NCBI GenBank assembly: GCA_002773185.1
Contig: PFBU01000086.1
Span: 1 to 6,603 of the forward strand
Reading direction: 5' to 3'
Length of the DNA stretch: 6,603 nt
Source of the DNA: Candidatus Magasanikbacteria bacterium CG10_big_fil_rev_8_21_14_0_10_36_16
GTDB lineage: Bacteria > Patescibacteriota > Patescibacteriia > Magasanikbacterales > UBA922
This document shows positions 1-6,240 of the stretch, piece by piece. Position 1 is the stretch's first letter; every line of letters starts with the position of its first letter. The position numbers and the translations under genes were made by a program. The notes beneath the pieces are model-generated. The model did no database searches and was not told where the DNA came from. It saw only the letters and a program-made list of their open reading frames with translations.

Positions 1-1
1 G

Positions 2-685
2 ACTGCCAGACTTCGTGAATATCTTGTCCAAGGATTCACTATGAATGACGAATTTTTGAAAAATAATGGTGGCGAATTGTACTTCAAAAAACTTTTAGCT
101 CGTATTCGCGATATTCGCTCCAGTGAAAAAATGCTGTATCGACAAGTTCTTGATCTTTATGCCACTAGTGTAGATTATGATCCAAAATCTCTGCATTCAG
201 TCAAGTTTTTTAAAATTGTGCAAAACAAATTACATTATGCCACACACAAACAAACTGCCACGGAAGTTATTTACAGCCGTGCCGATAGCAACAAAGAGTT
301 TATGGGTTTGACAACTTTTTCAGGCGATTTGCCGATATTGGAAGAAGTGCGTATTGCAAAAAATTATTTGACTGCCGAAGAACTGGAAAAATTGAACCGG
401 CTTGTCTCGGCCTATTTTGAATTGGCAGAGTTGCGTGCTATGAATAAACAAACAATGGATATGGCAAATCATATCAAGGCACTTGATAACTTGCTTAGTG
501 ATTATGGAGAAGGAGTTTTAGTTGGATCTGGGAAAATAAGTCATGAGAAGGCAATAAAAAAAGCCAAAAAAGAATACCACAAATACCAAGTAAAGACACT
601 TTCACCAGTAGAAAAATCATATTTGGAGACAATCAAAAATGTCCAAAAACAAGTCGAGAAAAAAATAAGAAAAAATAATTCATAA
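2..685 (+). CDS. RhuM-family protein, 5' end cut by window edge
   Basis: The frame is open from base 2, so the ATG at 41 is an internal Met: the 13 codons before it (TARLREYLVQGFT) match the conserved RhuM stretch LREYLxxGFTMND. In-window residues (1 = Thr at base 2) show the family blocks in order: GG and YF near 23-28, RIRDIRSSE 34-42, LYATSVDYD 52-60, FFKIVQNKLH 69-78, TATEVIYSRAD 85-95, MGLT 101-104 and AKNYL 119-123. The 227 visible residues are about two thirds of a usual RhuM protein (roughly 330-350). The last ~50 residues are Lys/Glu-rich, probably helical and less conserved. The family is named after a Salmonella pathogenicity-island gene and is often found in accessory regions; its biochemical activity is not established. 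The unknown gene at 723 follows after 37 bp and may be cotranscribed. The family call is firm, the function is open. Confidence 0.88.
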   Translation, partial: TARLREYLVQGFTMNDEFLKNNGGELYFKKLLARIRDIRSSEKMLYRQVLDLYATSVDYDPKSLHSVKFFKIVQNKLHYATHKQTATEVIYSRADSNKEFMGLTTFSGDLPILEEVRIAKNYLTAEELEKLNRLVSAYFELAELRAMNKQTMDMANHIKALDNLLSDYGEGVLVGSGKISHEKAIKKAKKEYHKYQVKTLSPVEKSYLETIKNVQKQVEKKIRKNNS

Positions 686-722
686 CAAAATATAAATAAT
701 TTAATAACTAACCAACACAACT

Positions 723-1136
723 ATGAGTTCACCAGAACAACAAGGGGGTTACCAAACACCCGAAAAAAAAGGTACACTATCAGTAAAAGAAATGCTTATT
801 AATAGTGGCATTGCAGAAAGAATGCTTGATTTTATTAAAAGACATAAAGCAAATATAGATCCAGAAATAACTTTCGGTGTAAATAATTGCTATTTTGAAG
901 TCAAAAAATTTACTATTCCAGCTGGAATAAGAAGAAGAGAACAAGCTGAAACAAAAATTCAAGTCAGTATAAAAATGCCAAGTCTTCAAGAAAAAGGAGT
1001 AATGACTGAGGTATCTTTTGACTATGAAAAAAATGGACATTTTGGTGCTGATGTTGAACCACCATTAACACCAGAACAAGAGTATGTAATAGAGGCTATA
1101 TTGAAAGAGCAAGACAAACAAACAACGAGTAAATAA
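723..1136 (+). CDS. Hypothetical protein, 137 residues, no recognised family
   Basis: I do not recognise this protein. It starts with an ATG 37 bp after the RhuM stop, without a Shine-Dalgarno sequence, and ends just before a strong terminator, so it is probably the last gene of a RhuM-led transcript. A polar, probably disordered N-terminus (1-18) is followed by a likely amphipathic helix (about 20-43, including SVKEMLINSGIAERML). A middle part of alternating short strands follows (about 48-104, including YFEVKKFTIPAG and KIQVSIKMP), then a C-terminal helix (about 117-131). The layout suggests a small alpha/beta cytoplasmic protein: there is no signal peptide, no membrane segment, and only one Cys (56). 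Its codons are strongly A-rich, like the tail of the RhuM gene. An antisense frame inside it is less plausible. That it is a real gene is likely; any role is unknown. Confidence 0.7.
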   Translation: MSSPEQQGGYQTPEKKGTLSVKEMLINSGIAERMLDFIKRHKANIDPEITFGVNNCYFEVKKFTIPAGIRRREQAETKIQVSIKMPSLQEKGVMTEVSFDYEKNGHFGADVEPPLTPEQEYVIEAILKEQDKQTTSK

Positions 1137-1153
1137 ATTATAAAAATTATCCA

Positions 1154-1185
1154 AAAAAAATAATCTCCACCGAGATTATTTTTTT
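1154..1185. terminator. Bidirectional intrinsic terminator between convergent genes
   Basis: A 14-bp perfect stem (1154-1167 with 1172-1185) closes a 4-base loop (1168-1171). The inner stem is AATAATCTC/GAGATTATT, and the outer stem is an A tract on the left and a T tract on the right. Read from either strand, the hairpin therefore ends in a U tract. It starts 18 bp after the stop of the + strand gene at 723 and lies 22 bp beyond the stop of the - strand permease, which is where a shared terminator for convergent genes is expected. Confidence 0.9.
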
Positions 1186-1206
1186 CATGTTTTATTAACA
1201 CCAGTA

Positions 1207-2403
1207 TTACAGAAACAACTTCACCACACTATAAACAGTGCCAATAGTCAAAACCAAAGTCAAAGGAATTATCAGCAACAAAATATGATGCATCTGATAT
1301 TTGTCCCCATTCAAATGCCCCATACATTTGGCGCGCCAATAAATCAAAACTGCCAAAAGCATCTGACTACTCACTATTACCCCACCCACAATTCCAATCG
1401 CTACGATGAATTGTCGCACACCAAGCACAAACAACACTAACGGCACCAACAATGTAATGGAGACAGCCAAAAAACTAGATATCTTGTAATCCCAACGCAA
1501 AGAATCTTTAAGTGCCATACCTGACATGAGGAAACCTGTACCCATAGTAAGAATAGCAAAGATATTGCCCAACAAATAAACAACTGGACCAACTTTTTGT
1601 CCGAGAGCAATCGTGGCTATTTCGGAAGTATTGACACCAGTAACCCCCAAAACAGCTACTACAAACAAAACATAAGCGGTAATCACGATTGAACTTGAAA
1701 TAATAATTGATTTTTTGAAATCTTTGCTTTTGTTTTTCAACAAACTGTGCGCTTCGGGTATTGAAGTCAGACTAGAATAAGCAAAGAGGATTACTCCAAA
1801 AGGCAAAAATAGATTACTAAAATCATTGTAAACATAATTTTGATAATCTATATGTGGTGCACTAGTCCAGATAATTAGTAAAATAATAGCCAATATAGAC
1901 AAACTCAATATAAAACTAACAACTTTGATAGCTCTGATACCAGCCAATACCAACAAAGAACCAACCACAAAAAATATCATACTCCACATAAAGGCCGTGC
2001 CTGGCAACAAAGCTGACAAGGCATCGCCTTCACCAATCAGATAAATTACCAACACACCAAAAGACATGAAATAAAACAACAAAGTCATCATAAACTCACC
2101 TTTTTTGCCCAAATATTTTTTGGCTAGCCCCACCAATTGCATATTATCCCCTGCTTGATCAGCCACTTGCCCAAGCATTAGATTCATACCCATTATTAGA
2201 ATACCAAACAAAACTAAATAGATTATTCCCACTAATAAACCAACTTTAGAAATAGCATAGGGCAAACTAAAAATACCAGCACCAACCGTAAAAGTCACAA
2301 TCAGAGCCACCGCTTGAAAAAGATTTATTCTTTTTTTGAAAATACCATTGTGCTGGACAATACTGAGTTCTTCTTCTCGATTTTTTTTGAAAAATAAGTA
2401 CAT
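1207..2403 (-). CDS. Aromatic/neutral amino acid permease (APC superfamily, HAAAP/AAAP-like)
   Basis: This is a 398-residue membrane protein with about 11 predicted helices, the usual size for the tryptophan/tyrosine permease and SLC38-like groups. The N-terminal tail (1-27) is charged. The first helix carries the signature GAGIFSLPYA (41-50), the unwound substrate/ion site of LeuT-fold carriers. Helix 6 holds the matching discontinuous segment FAYSSLTSIPE near 206-216. By family it would import an amino acid across the inner membrane with H+ or Na+; the substrate cannot be read from sequence, and aromatic or small neutral amino acids are both possible. The ATG is preceded by six T and has no Shine-Dalgarno. 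The gene lies 154 bp downstream of the glycosidase gene, across a repeat-filled spacer, so independent transcription is likely. It ends at the bidirectional terminator. Confidence 0.85.
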   Translation of the reverse strand: MYLFFKKNREEELSIVQHNGIFKKRINLFQAVALIVTFTVGAGIFSLPYAISKVGLLVGIIYLVLFGILIMGMNLMLGQVADQAGDNMQLVGLAKKYLGKKGEFMMTLLFYFMSFGVLVIYLIGEGDALSALLPGTAFMWSMIFFVVGSLLVLAGIRAIKVVSFILSLSILAIILLIIWTSAPHIDYQNYVYNDFSNLFLPFGVILFAYSSLTSIPEAHSLLKNKSKDFKKSIIISSSIVITAYVLFVVAVLGVTGVNTSEIATIALGQKVGPVVYLLGNIFAILTMGTGFLMSGMALKDSLRWDYKISSFLAVSITLLVPLVLFVLGVRQFIVAIGIVGGVIVSSQMLLAVLIYWRAKCMGHLNGDKYQMHHILLLIIPLTLVLTIGTVYSVVKLFL

Positions 2404-2417
2404 AAAAAACGTATATA

Positions 2418-2527
2418 ATAAATTTCAAATTAATAAATCCAAATTTAAAATCAATGACCAATTACTAAATGATAAAAATTTGATATTTGAAATTAGGTTT
2501 TGATTGGTCATTTGGACTTTGAAATTT
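2418..2527. repeat. Degenerate AT-rich inverted repeat filling a spacer
   Basis: Two perfect 10-base arm pairs are nested here: AAATTTCAAA (2420-2429) with TTTGAAATTT (2518-2527), and AATGACCAAT (2453-2462) with ATTGGTCATT (2503-2512). A shorter pair, TCCAAAT (2438-2444) with ATTTGGA (2510-2516), overlaps the second one. The arms are out of register by several bases, so the element is imperfect. The word AATTTGGATTT (- strand, within 2435-2446) recurs in the spacer at 4636-4646. It lies between two - strand genes and has no U tract, so it is not a standard terminator. Confidence 0.6.
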
Positions 2528-2557
2528 AAAATTTATTTTAATCCAAAAAATTAATCA

Positions 2558-3553
2558 TTATTTATTCATTAGTTCTTTAACAAAATTCCAATAACTACTA
2601 TCATTATTTTTTGTTTTCATCCAATACCACCATTCAGTCCCCCAAAGATAAGCACGACTCACACCAATCCGCTCCACGAAATCAACATGCTTTTGTAATC
2701 TCTTAATATTCATTGTCTTAGCTTGTTCTTTGAGAGAAGTCTCATTTGGTCCAGGACCGGTAAACCAAGGTTCGGCTTGTAATTCAGAGATATACATACT
2801 TTCTAGGTGGATACCACTTAGAATTGCTTTGTAGCGATAAAAAGCCGCTGGCAACCAATCATAGCTCCAGACCATAGCATTTGGAAGACGCACAATACGA
2901 TAAAGAGTGGTTCCAAACAAATCCCCCACTTGACCAGCCTTTTTCCACCAACCGAGTTCACCACTGTCTGTCACAATCGTCCAATGTGGTTGATCCAAAA
3001 AACTAACTAACTTCACTTCTTCATCAACCAAATCAGAGCGAAAATTGACGCATTCTCCAAATTTGAAATTTATAAATGGTTCATTTTCTACTTGCCACAA
3101 TTCTAAAGCTGAATTGTTTTTGTATCTATTTACAATCTTAGTCAAATAATTGTCTAGTCTAGCTTTATAATCTGTAGTTGAAAGTTTACTAGCCCAATCT
3201 GGTACATAACACTCTGGCCAACGTGGAGCTTTTTGTCCTACAACCAAAGTCACTTTTATTCCAGCTTTTTTGGCTTCGTTCATCATGTAATCTACGTCGC
3301 TAAAATCAAAATTACCATCTACCTTTTCAACATCATTCCAAGGTGCTGACAATCTAATATATTTTGGTTTGAGATCTGTAAGGACAGCTTGATAAGCCTG
3401 TTTCCAATCAAGTCCCAAATAAGTTGCATGTTCTTCACTAAAAGATACTCCAAAAACAACTGGATACTTTTTGTAACTACTAGCCCATAAAAAAATATAG
3501 GAAGCAACGGTAATAAATAAAATAAAAACTAGCACAAATTTCAAAAATTTCAT
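2558..3553 (-). CDS. Membrane-anchored glycoside hydrolase, clan GH-A (TIM barrel)
   Basis: This 331-residue protein probably faces the outside of the membrane. An N-terminal hydrophobic segment (about 4-23, after MKFLK) acts as signal anchor; no lipobox Cys is seen. A TIM barrel of about 290 residues follows, with PKYIRLSAPWNDVE (63-76) as an early strand, IKVTLVVGQKAPRWP (99-113), and the general acid/base motif WQVENEP (153-159; Asn157-Glu158 at the end of strand 4). The likely nucleophile is Glu257 in YISELQAEPW (254-263, strand 7). The aromatic WGTEWWYW (304-311) fits strand 8. The N-E ... E pair is the hallmark of clan GH-A (retaining beta-glycosidases such as GH5, GH39 and GH42). The exact family and substrate are not evident. 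The ATG has five T before it and no Shine-Dalgarno. A promoter is proposed at 3592-3622, so the gene may be transcribed alone. Confidence 0.8.
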   Translation of the reverse strand: MKFLKFVLVFILFITVASYIFLWASSYKKYPVVFGVSFSEEHATYLGLDWKQAYQAVLTDLKPKYIRLSAPWNDVEKVDGNFDFSDVDYMMNEAKKAGIKVTLVVGQKAPRWPECYVPDWASKLSTTDYKARLDNYLTKIVNRYKNNSALELWQVENEPFINFKFGECVNFRSDLVDEEVKLVSFLDQPHWTIVTDSGELGWWKKAGQVGDLFGTTLYRIVRLPNAMVWSYDWLPAAFYRYKAILSGIHLESMYISELQAEPWFTGPGPNETSLKEQAKTMNIKRLQKHVDFVERIGVSRAYLWGTEWWYWMKTKNNDSSYWNFVKELMNK

Positions 3554-3591
3554 AAAAATTAACTACAATATATTAAACCCATAAGACACCT

Positions 3592-3622
3592 ATTATACTA
3601 TCTCTGCAGCAAACTGTGACAA
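3592..3622 (-). promoter_or_regulatory. Probable sigma-70-type promoter for the glycosidase gene
   Basis: On the - strand, TTGTCA (3617-3622, 5 of 6 to the -35 consensus) is followed after 19 bases by a perfect TATAAT (3592-3597). Transcription would start near 3585, about 32 bases before the ATG at 3553. The spacer is 2 bases longer than optimal; an overlapping TAGTAT 3 bases upstream would give 16. The -35 box lies in a GC-rich block just after the EamA gene. Confidence 0.55.
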
Positions 3623-3634
3623 AAGATGCTCGCC

Positions 3635-3654
3635 CAGCCTTTAGCGAAAGGCTG
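3635..3654 (-). terminator. GC-rich hairpin just after the EamA gene, possible terminator
   Basis: An 8-bp perfect stem, CAGCCTTT with AAAGGCTG, closes a 4-base loop 3 bases after the EamA stop codon. On the - strand the stem is followed by GGGCGAGCATCTTTTG, so the only U run is four bases and sits about 10 bases downstream. This makes a weak or non-canonical terminator; an RNA 3'-end processing or stability hairpin is an alternative. The same T run is part of the -35 region of the next gene. Confidence 0.4.
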
Positions 3655-3657
3655 TGA

Positions 3658-4572
3658 TTAAAAAACAAATAAAGCCGTACCTATTACTACCAAAATAATA
3701 GCTACTAATTCCACTAACAATTCTTTTTTGGTAAAATATTCTTGAAATAATTTTGGTGCAAATTTGGTAAGAATAAAAACCAAAACAAACATCAAAATAT
3801 ATTGTACACCAACCAAAGCATTGACCACAGTAACACTACCAATCGCAATCGCATACTGGATAGACACTACACCAACAATAGCCAACAATTTGTCAACAAC
3901 AATAAGCATAGCTGTATTTTCATTCTTATTAAGATTATCTAATTGTTTTTCTGTTTTTTTGAAACTAAGATATACTGCTGGAAAAAACAAAGTTAAAAGA
4001 CCAACCAAACCAGTCGTAGCTCTAGTCCAAATAAAAGCTGTCCAAAAAGGATAAAGACCATAAAGATATTTGGCACTAACATGAGAAATAGCAAAAAACA
4101 AACCAGAAAGAATTGCCCACAGAAAACCTTTGTGAAAACCTTTGTTACTATTACGAACTTTTTCAAAAGATAGAAGCAAAGCTGCACAGACCAAAATAGT
4201 TACCGCTATTTGTTTCAAACCTGTTAATTCCTCTCCCAAAAAAAGACTAGAAAAAAAATAAACAAAAATAGTCACAAAAGCACCATTGAAAGGTGAAATA
4301 TGAGTGGTTTCATCATTTTTCAAAGCACAAAACAAAGTCCACAAACCAAAACCAAAAGCCAAACCAGAAATCAAAGCCCAAAACCAGTCAATACCCTGAA
4401 GTATAGGGAAACCCAAAAAAGGCAAAACAAACAAAGCCACAAACATAAAAATAGTAGAATAAAAGGTATAGACCACTGGCCTACTCAATTTTTCACTGAC
4501 AATGGTTTTGTCCAAAATAAAAGTTATGGCAAAACTTATGTATCCAATAATGGCTATTACAAACCAGAGCAT
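3658..4572 (-). CDS. EamA/DMT-superfamily transporter
   Basis: This 304-residue inner-membrane protein has about ten predicted helices arranged as two EamA repeats (about 1-137 and 149-304), the standard DMT layout and length. Repeat 1 ends with FLGEELTGLKQIAV (111-124), which matches the conserved Glu-containing loop before the last helix of an EamA unit. Repeat 2 contains ALVGVQYILMFVLVFIL (252-268) and a last helix at 285-304. A hydrophilic loop (about 205-222, rich in Lys, Glu and Asn) lies between helices of the second repeat. Members export or import amino acids, nucleotides, sugars or other metabolites; the substrate cannot be inferred here. I chose ATG 4572, where the first helix begins (MLWFVIAIIGY). 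The frame could extend 12 codons to a TTG at 4608, but that would add residues read from repeat DNA. Gaps of 147 and 104 bp suggest a separate transcript. Confidence 0.85.
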   Translation of the reverse strand: MLWFVIAIIGYISFAITFILDKTIVSEKLSRPVVYTFYSTIFMFVALFVLPFLGFPILQGIDWFWALISGLAFGFGLWTLFCALKNDETTHISPFNGAFVTIFVYFFSSLFLGEELTGLKQIAVTILVCAALLLSFEKVRNSNKGFHKGFLWAILSGLFFAISHVSAKYLYGLYPFWTAFIWTRATTGLVGLLTLFFPAVYLSFKKTEKQLDNLNKNENTAMLIVVDKLLAIVGVVSIQYAIAIGSVTVVNALVGVQYILMFVLVFILTKFAPKLFQEYFTKKELLVELVAIILVVIGTALFVF

Positions 4573-4588
4573 AATATTATAAAATAAC

Positions 4589-4647
4589 AAATTCCAAATA
4601 ATACACAAATCACAAATATAAAATTTGGAATTTATAATTTGGATTTT
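4589..4647. repeat. Inverted and direct repeat upstream of the EamA gene
   Basis: AAATTCCAAAT (4589-4599) and ATTTGGAATTT (4623-4633) form a perfect 11-bp inverted repeat around 23 bases. A near-direct copy follows: AATTTGGAATTT (4622-4633) and AATTTGGATTTT (4636-4647) agree at 11 of 12 bases. The 11-mer AATTTGGATTT is shared with the spacer repeat at 2435-2446 (opposite strand), suggesting a dispersed spacer repeat. The inverted repeat would lie in the EamA mRNA leader if the promoter at 4675-4704 is used. Confidence 0.55.
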
Positions 4648-4674
4648 GTAATTTTCGTTTTTAATTTATGAATC

Positions 4675-4704
4675 TTTATACTTAAACTAAACATACTTCA
4701 TCAA
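4675..4704 (-). promoter_or_regulatory. Candidate promoter for the EamA gene
   Basis: On the - strand, TTGATG (4699-4704) and TATAAA (4675-4680) are 18 bases apart, with 4 of 6 and 5 of 6 matches to the sigma-70 consensus. The start would be near 4668, giving a leader of about 95 bases that contains the 4589-4633 inverted repeat. In DNA this AT-rich a match of this quality can occur by chance. Confidence 0.3.
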
Positions 4705-4719
4705 ATCCAACAATCAAAC

Positions 4720-6096
4720 CTAAAACAGGTGCATATCCTCTATCTCACTTTTTTCACCACGTAAAACAATATCTTCTGTGTGATAGGCACCATTTCTTGG
4801 AGCATTGAGAAATCCATTCATAGCAGCGTCTGCCAACCAACCAGAAGCCAGCCAATCTTTGAGCCATTCATTGGTATATCGTGGATCTTCTTGTTCTACA
4901 CCAGCTCCAACTGAAGTCAACCAATTTTTGTTGAATTCTTCCTGTGAACCAATCGTTGGGGCAATAATAATTGGTAATCCCAGACCAGCATAAAAAGACA
5001 ACTCACTAGGTTTGGTCCACAAAATATCCGTCGTGTTCAAAATTTCATTAAACCTTTTGAAATAATCAAACTTGGAATTGACAGAATAAATAAGAAAAAT
5101 ATTTTTGTTTATCCTCTCACTCAAATTCAAGTCCTTTAATATGGCCTGATAATATCTAAAAACATCATCTTTGATACCTGCCACCAAATTTAGACGTATT
5201 TTACCTTTGAAGATTTCCTCTCTGAGACTACTTGCGATTTCTGCACCCAATTCACGTTGAGCTCCAGCTCCACCTACTGCAAAAGTGATTGTCAGTGGAT
5301 GGTCTGGCTCGCTACACTGCGAACACAATTTGGTACCCAAAAATTTGGACATAGTATATTTGTGTTTTGATCTATATCTTTCTTCAGGATCAAGATTGAC
5401 AATACGACTAGCCAAATTCTTTTTTAAGATTTCTAATTTTAGACCACCAATATTTTCTTTTGGTAAAGGAAAACCAGTAATAGATATTTTGTTTTCTCTA
5501 ATTCCATAAGATTCCAAACGTTCTTTTACTCTTCTATTTGGAACAAGATAATTGATACGACTGCGCTTAGGCTCAAGTGGCGCCCAAGCTCTACTAATAT
5601 CCGTATCTGTACAAATACAATAGATATCACCTTTGTAACCATGCTCTTCAGCAAAAAAAGCCGTAGTAAAAAATGAGGTAACATAGGGAAGATGTTCTAA
5701 TTTATTTAGTTTGTCTATCAAATCTTTACCCCAACCCTTTTTTATCATGCTAAAAATTTCCTTGACTTGCAAAGTTGGACGAGACAAATCACGACGTGGA
5801 TAAAATGGTTCAATACGTTGCAAATAATCCATCAAACCAAAAATATAATTTCCCAATAATGGCAAATGTTTCAAACGAGAAATTTTTTCATAAATTTTAC
5901 GTCCACCCTCCCACTTGAATTGGTCACTTTTGCTAATGCCACCATATTTGTTGGCATTGATAATTCCATAATCAGATAAAGAAAGTTCGGTAACCTGTTC
6001 TGCAATTTCGTGCAAGGGGTACACTGCTCTTTGATGACCATAGCCCATATCCACTGTTACAATATAAGCTTTTTTGAATATTTCTTTTTCTGGCAT
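4720..6096 (-). CDS. GT-B-like (GT28/MurG/MGDG-synthase-type) glycosyltransferase homologue
   Basis: This 458-residue protein has no membrane segment. Near the N-terminus, YIVTVDMGYGHQRA (11-24) resembles the G-x-GH acceptor-side loop of MGDG synthase and MurG. IYCICTDTDISRAWAP (158-173) matches the V-x-TD...W strand of that group, and YLVPNRRVKERLESYGI with KISITGFPLP (183-212) matches its end-of-domain segment. The C-terminal lobe starts with a Gly-rich loop, GGAGAQ (275-280), and carries the donor-site-like PSELSFYAGLGLP (363-375) and GSQEEFN (383-389). Between the lobes is an unusual CSQC (258-261) followed by His266, a possible metal site. It would transfer a sugar from a nucleotide sugar, but donor and acceptor are unknown, and a non-catalytic or epimerase-like GT-B role is possible. 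I chose ATG 6096: the frame runs on to 6207, but that stretch holds the promoter and reads as low-complexity hydrophobic sequence. Confidence 0.7.
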   Translation of the reverse strand: MPEKEIFKKAYIVTVDMGYGHQRAVYPLHEIAEQVTELSLSDYGIINANKYGGISKSDQFKWEGGRKIYEKISRLKHLPLLGNYIFGLMDYLQRIEPFYPRRDLSRPTLQVKEIFSMIKKGWGKDLIDKLNKLEHLPYVTSFFTTAFFAEEHGYKGDIYCICTDTDISRAWAPLEPKRSRINYLVPNRRVKERLESYGIRENKISITGFPLPKENIGGLKLEILKKNLASRIVNLDPEERYRSKHKYTMSKFLGTKLCSQCSEPDHPLTITFAVGGAGAQRELGAEIASSLREEIFKGKIRLNLVAGIKDDVFRYYQAILKDLNLSERINKNIFLIYSVNSKFDYFKRFNEILNTTDILWTKPSELSFYAGLGLPIIIAPTIGSQEEFNKNWLTSVGAGVEQEDPRYTNEWLKDWLASGWLADAAMNGFLNAPRNGAYHTEDIVLRGEKSEIEDMHLF

Positions 6097-6124
6097 AAAA
6101 AAAATTATCTTTTTAACAGAGATA

Positions 6125-6153
6125 ATTATAACATATTGTGTTACAAAGTACAA
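6125..6153 (-). promoter_or_regulatory. Extended -10 promoter of the glycosyltransferase-like gene
   Basis: On the - strand, TTGTAC (6148-6153) is followed after 17 bases by TATAAT (6125-6130), which is preceded by TG at the extended -10 position (TGTTATAAT). The -10 box is perfect and the spacing optimal; the -35 is weak (TTG only), which an extended -10 can offset. Transcription should begin near 6118, about 21 bases before ATG 6096, so the frame upstream of 6096 would not be in the message. Confidence 0.7.
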
Positions 6154-6240
6154 AAAAAGACTAGAATAAAAAATAAATAAAACAAAATTATCAAAATTTT
6201 CTTTCACTCACAAAATTTCTGTGTTAATAAGCGTCTTGTT

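Noticed and set aside
780..1040. 86-codon antisense frame inside the 137-residue gene
   Set aside because: It lies wholly within a better-supported + strand gene and its Phe/Tyr/Ser-rich product is what antisense reading of Lys/Glu-rich codons gives.
2415..2443. TTTGGA-17-TATTAT as promoter of the permease
   Set aside because: The -35 match is poor and the site is made of repeat-derived AT sequence; chance matches are expected here.
6103..6127. 8-bp inverted repeat AATTATCT/AGATAATT followed by a U run, resembling a terminator or leader hairpin
   Set aside because: One arm overlaps the -10 box and lies upstream of the predicted transcript start, so the hairpin would not form in that mRNA; the stem is also almost all A-T.
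6097..6207. N-terminal extension of the GT-like gene, which would add a membrane anchor
   Set aside because: The stretch contains the extended -10 promoter and reads as low-complexity AT-derived residues; the conserved protein begins at ATG 6096.
6209..6223. CACAAAATTTCTGTG near-palindrome as terminator of the DUF1704 gene
   Set aside because: The stem is only about five or six pairs including a G-T, the loop is minimal, and no U tract follows directly.
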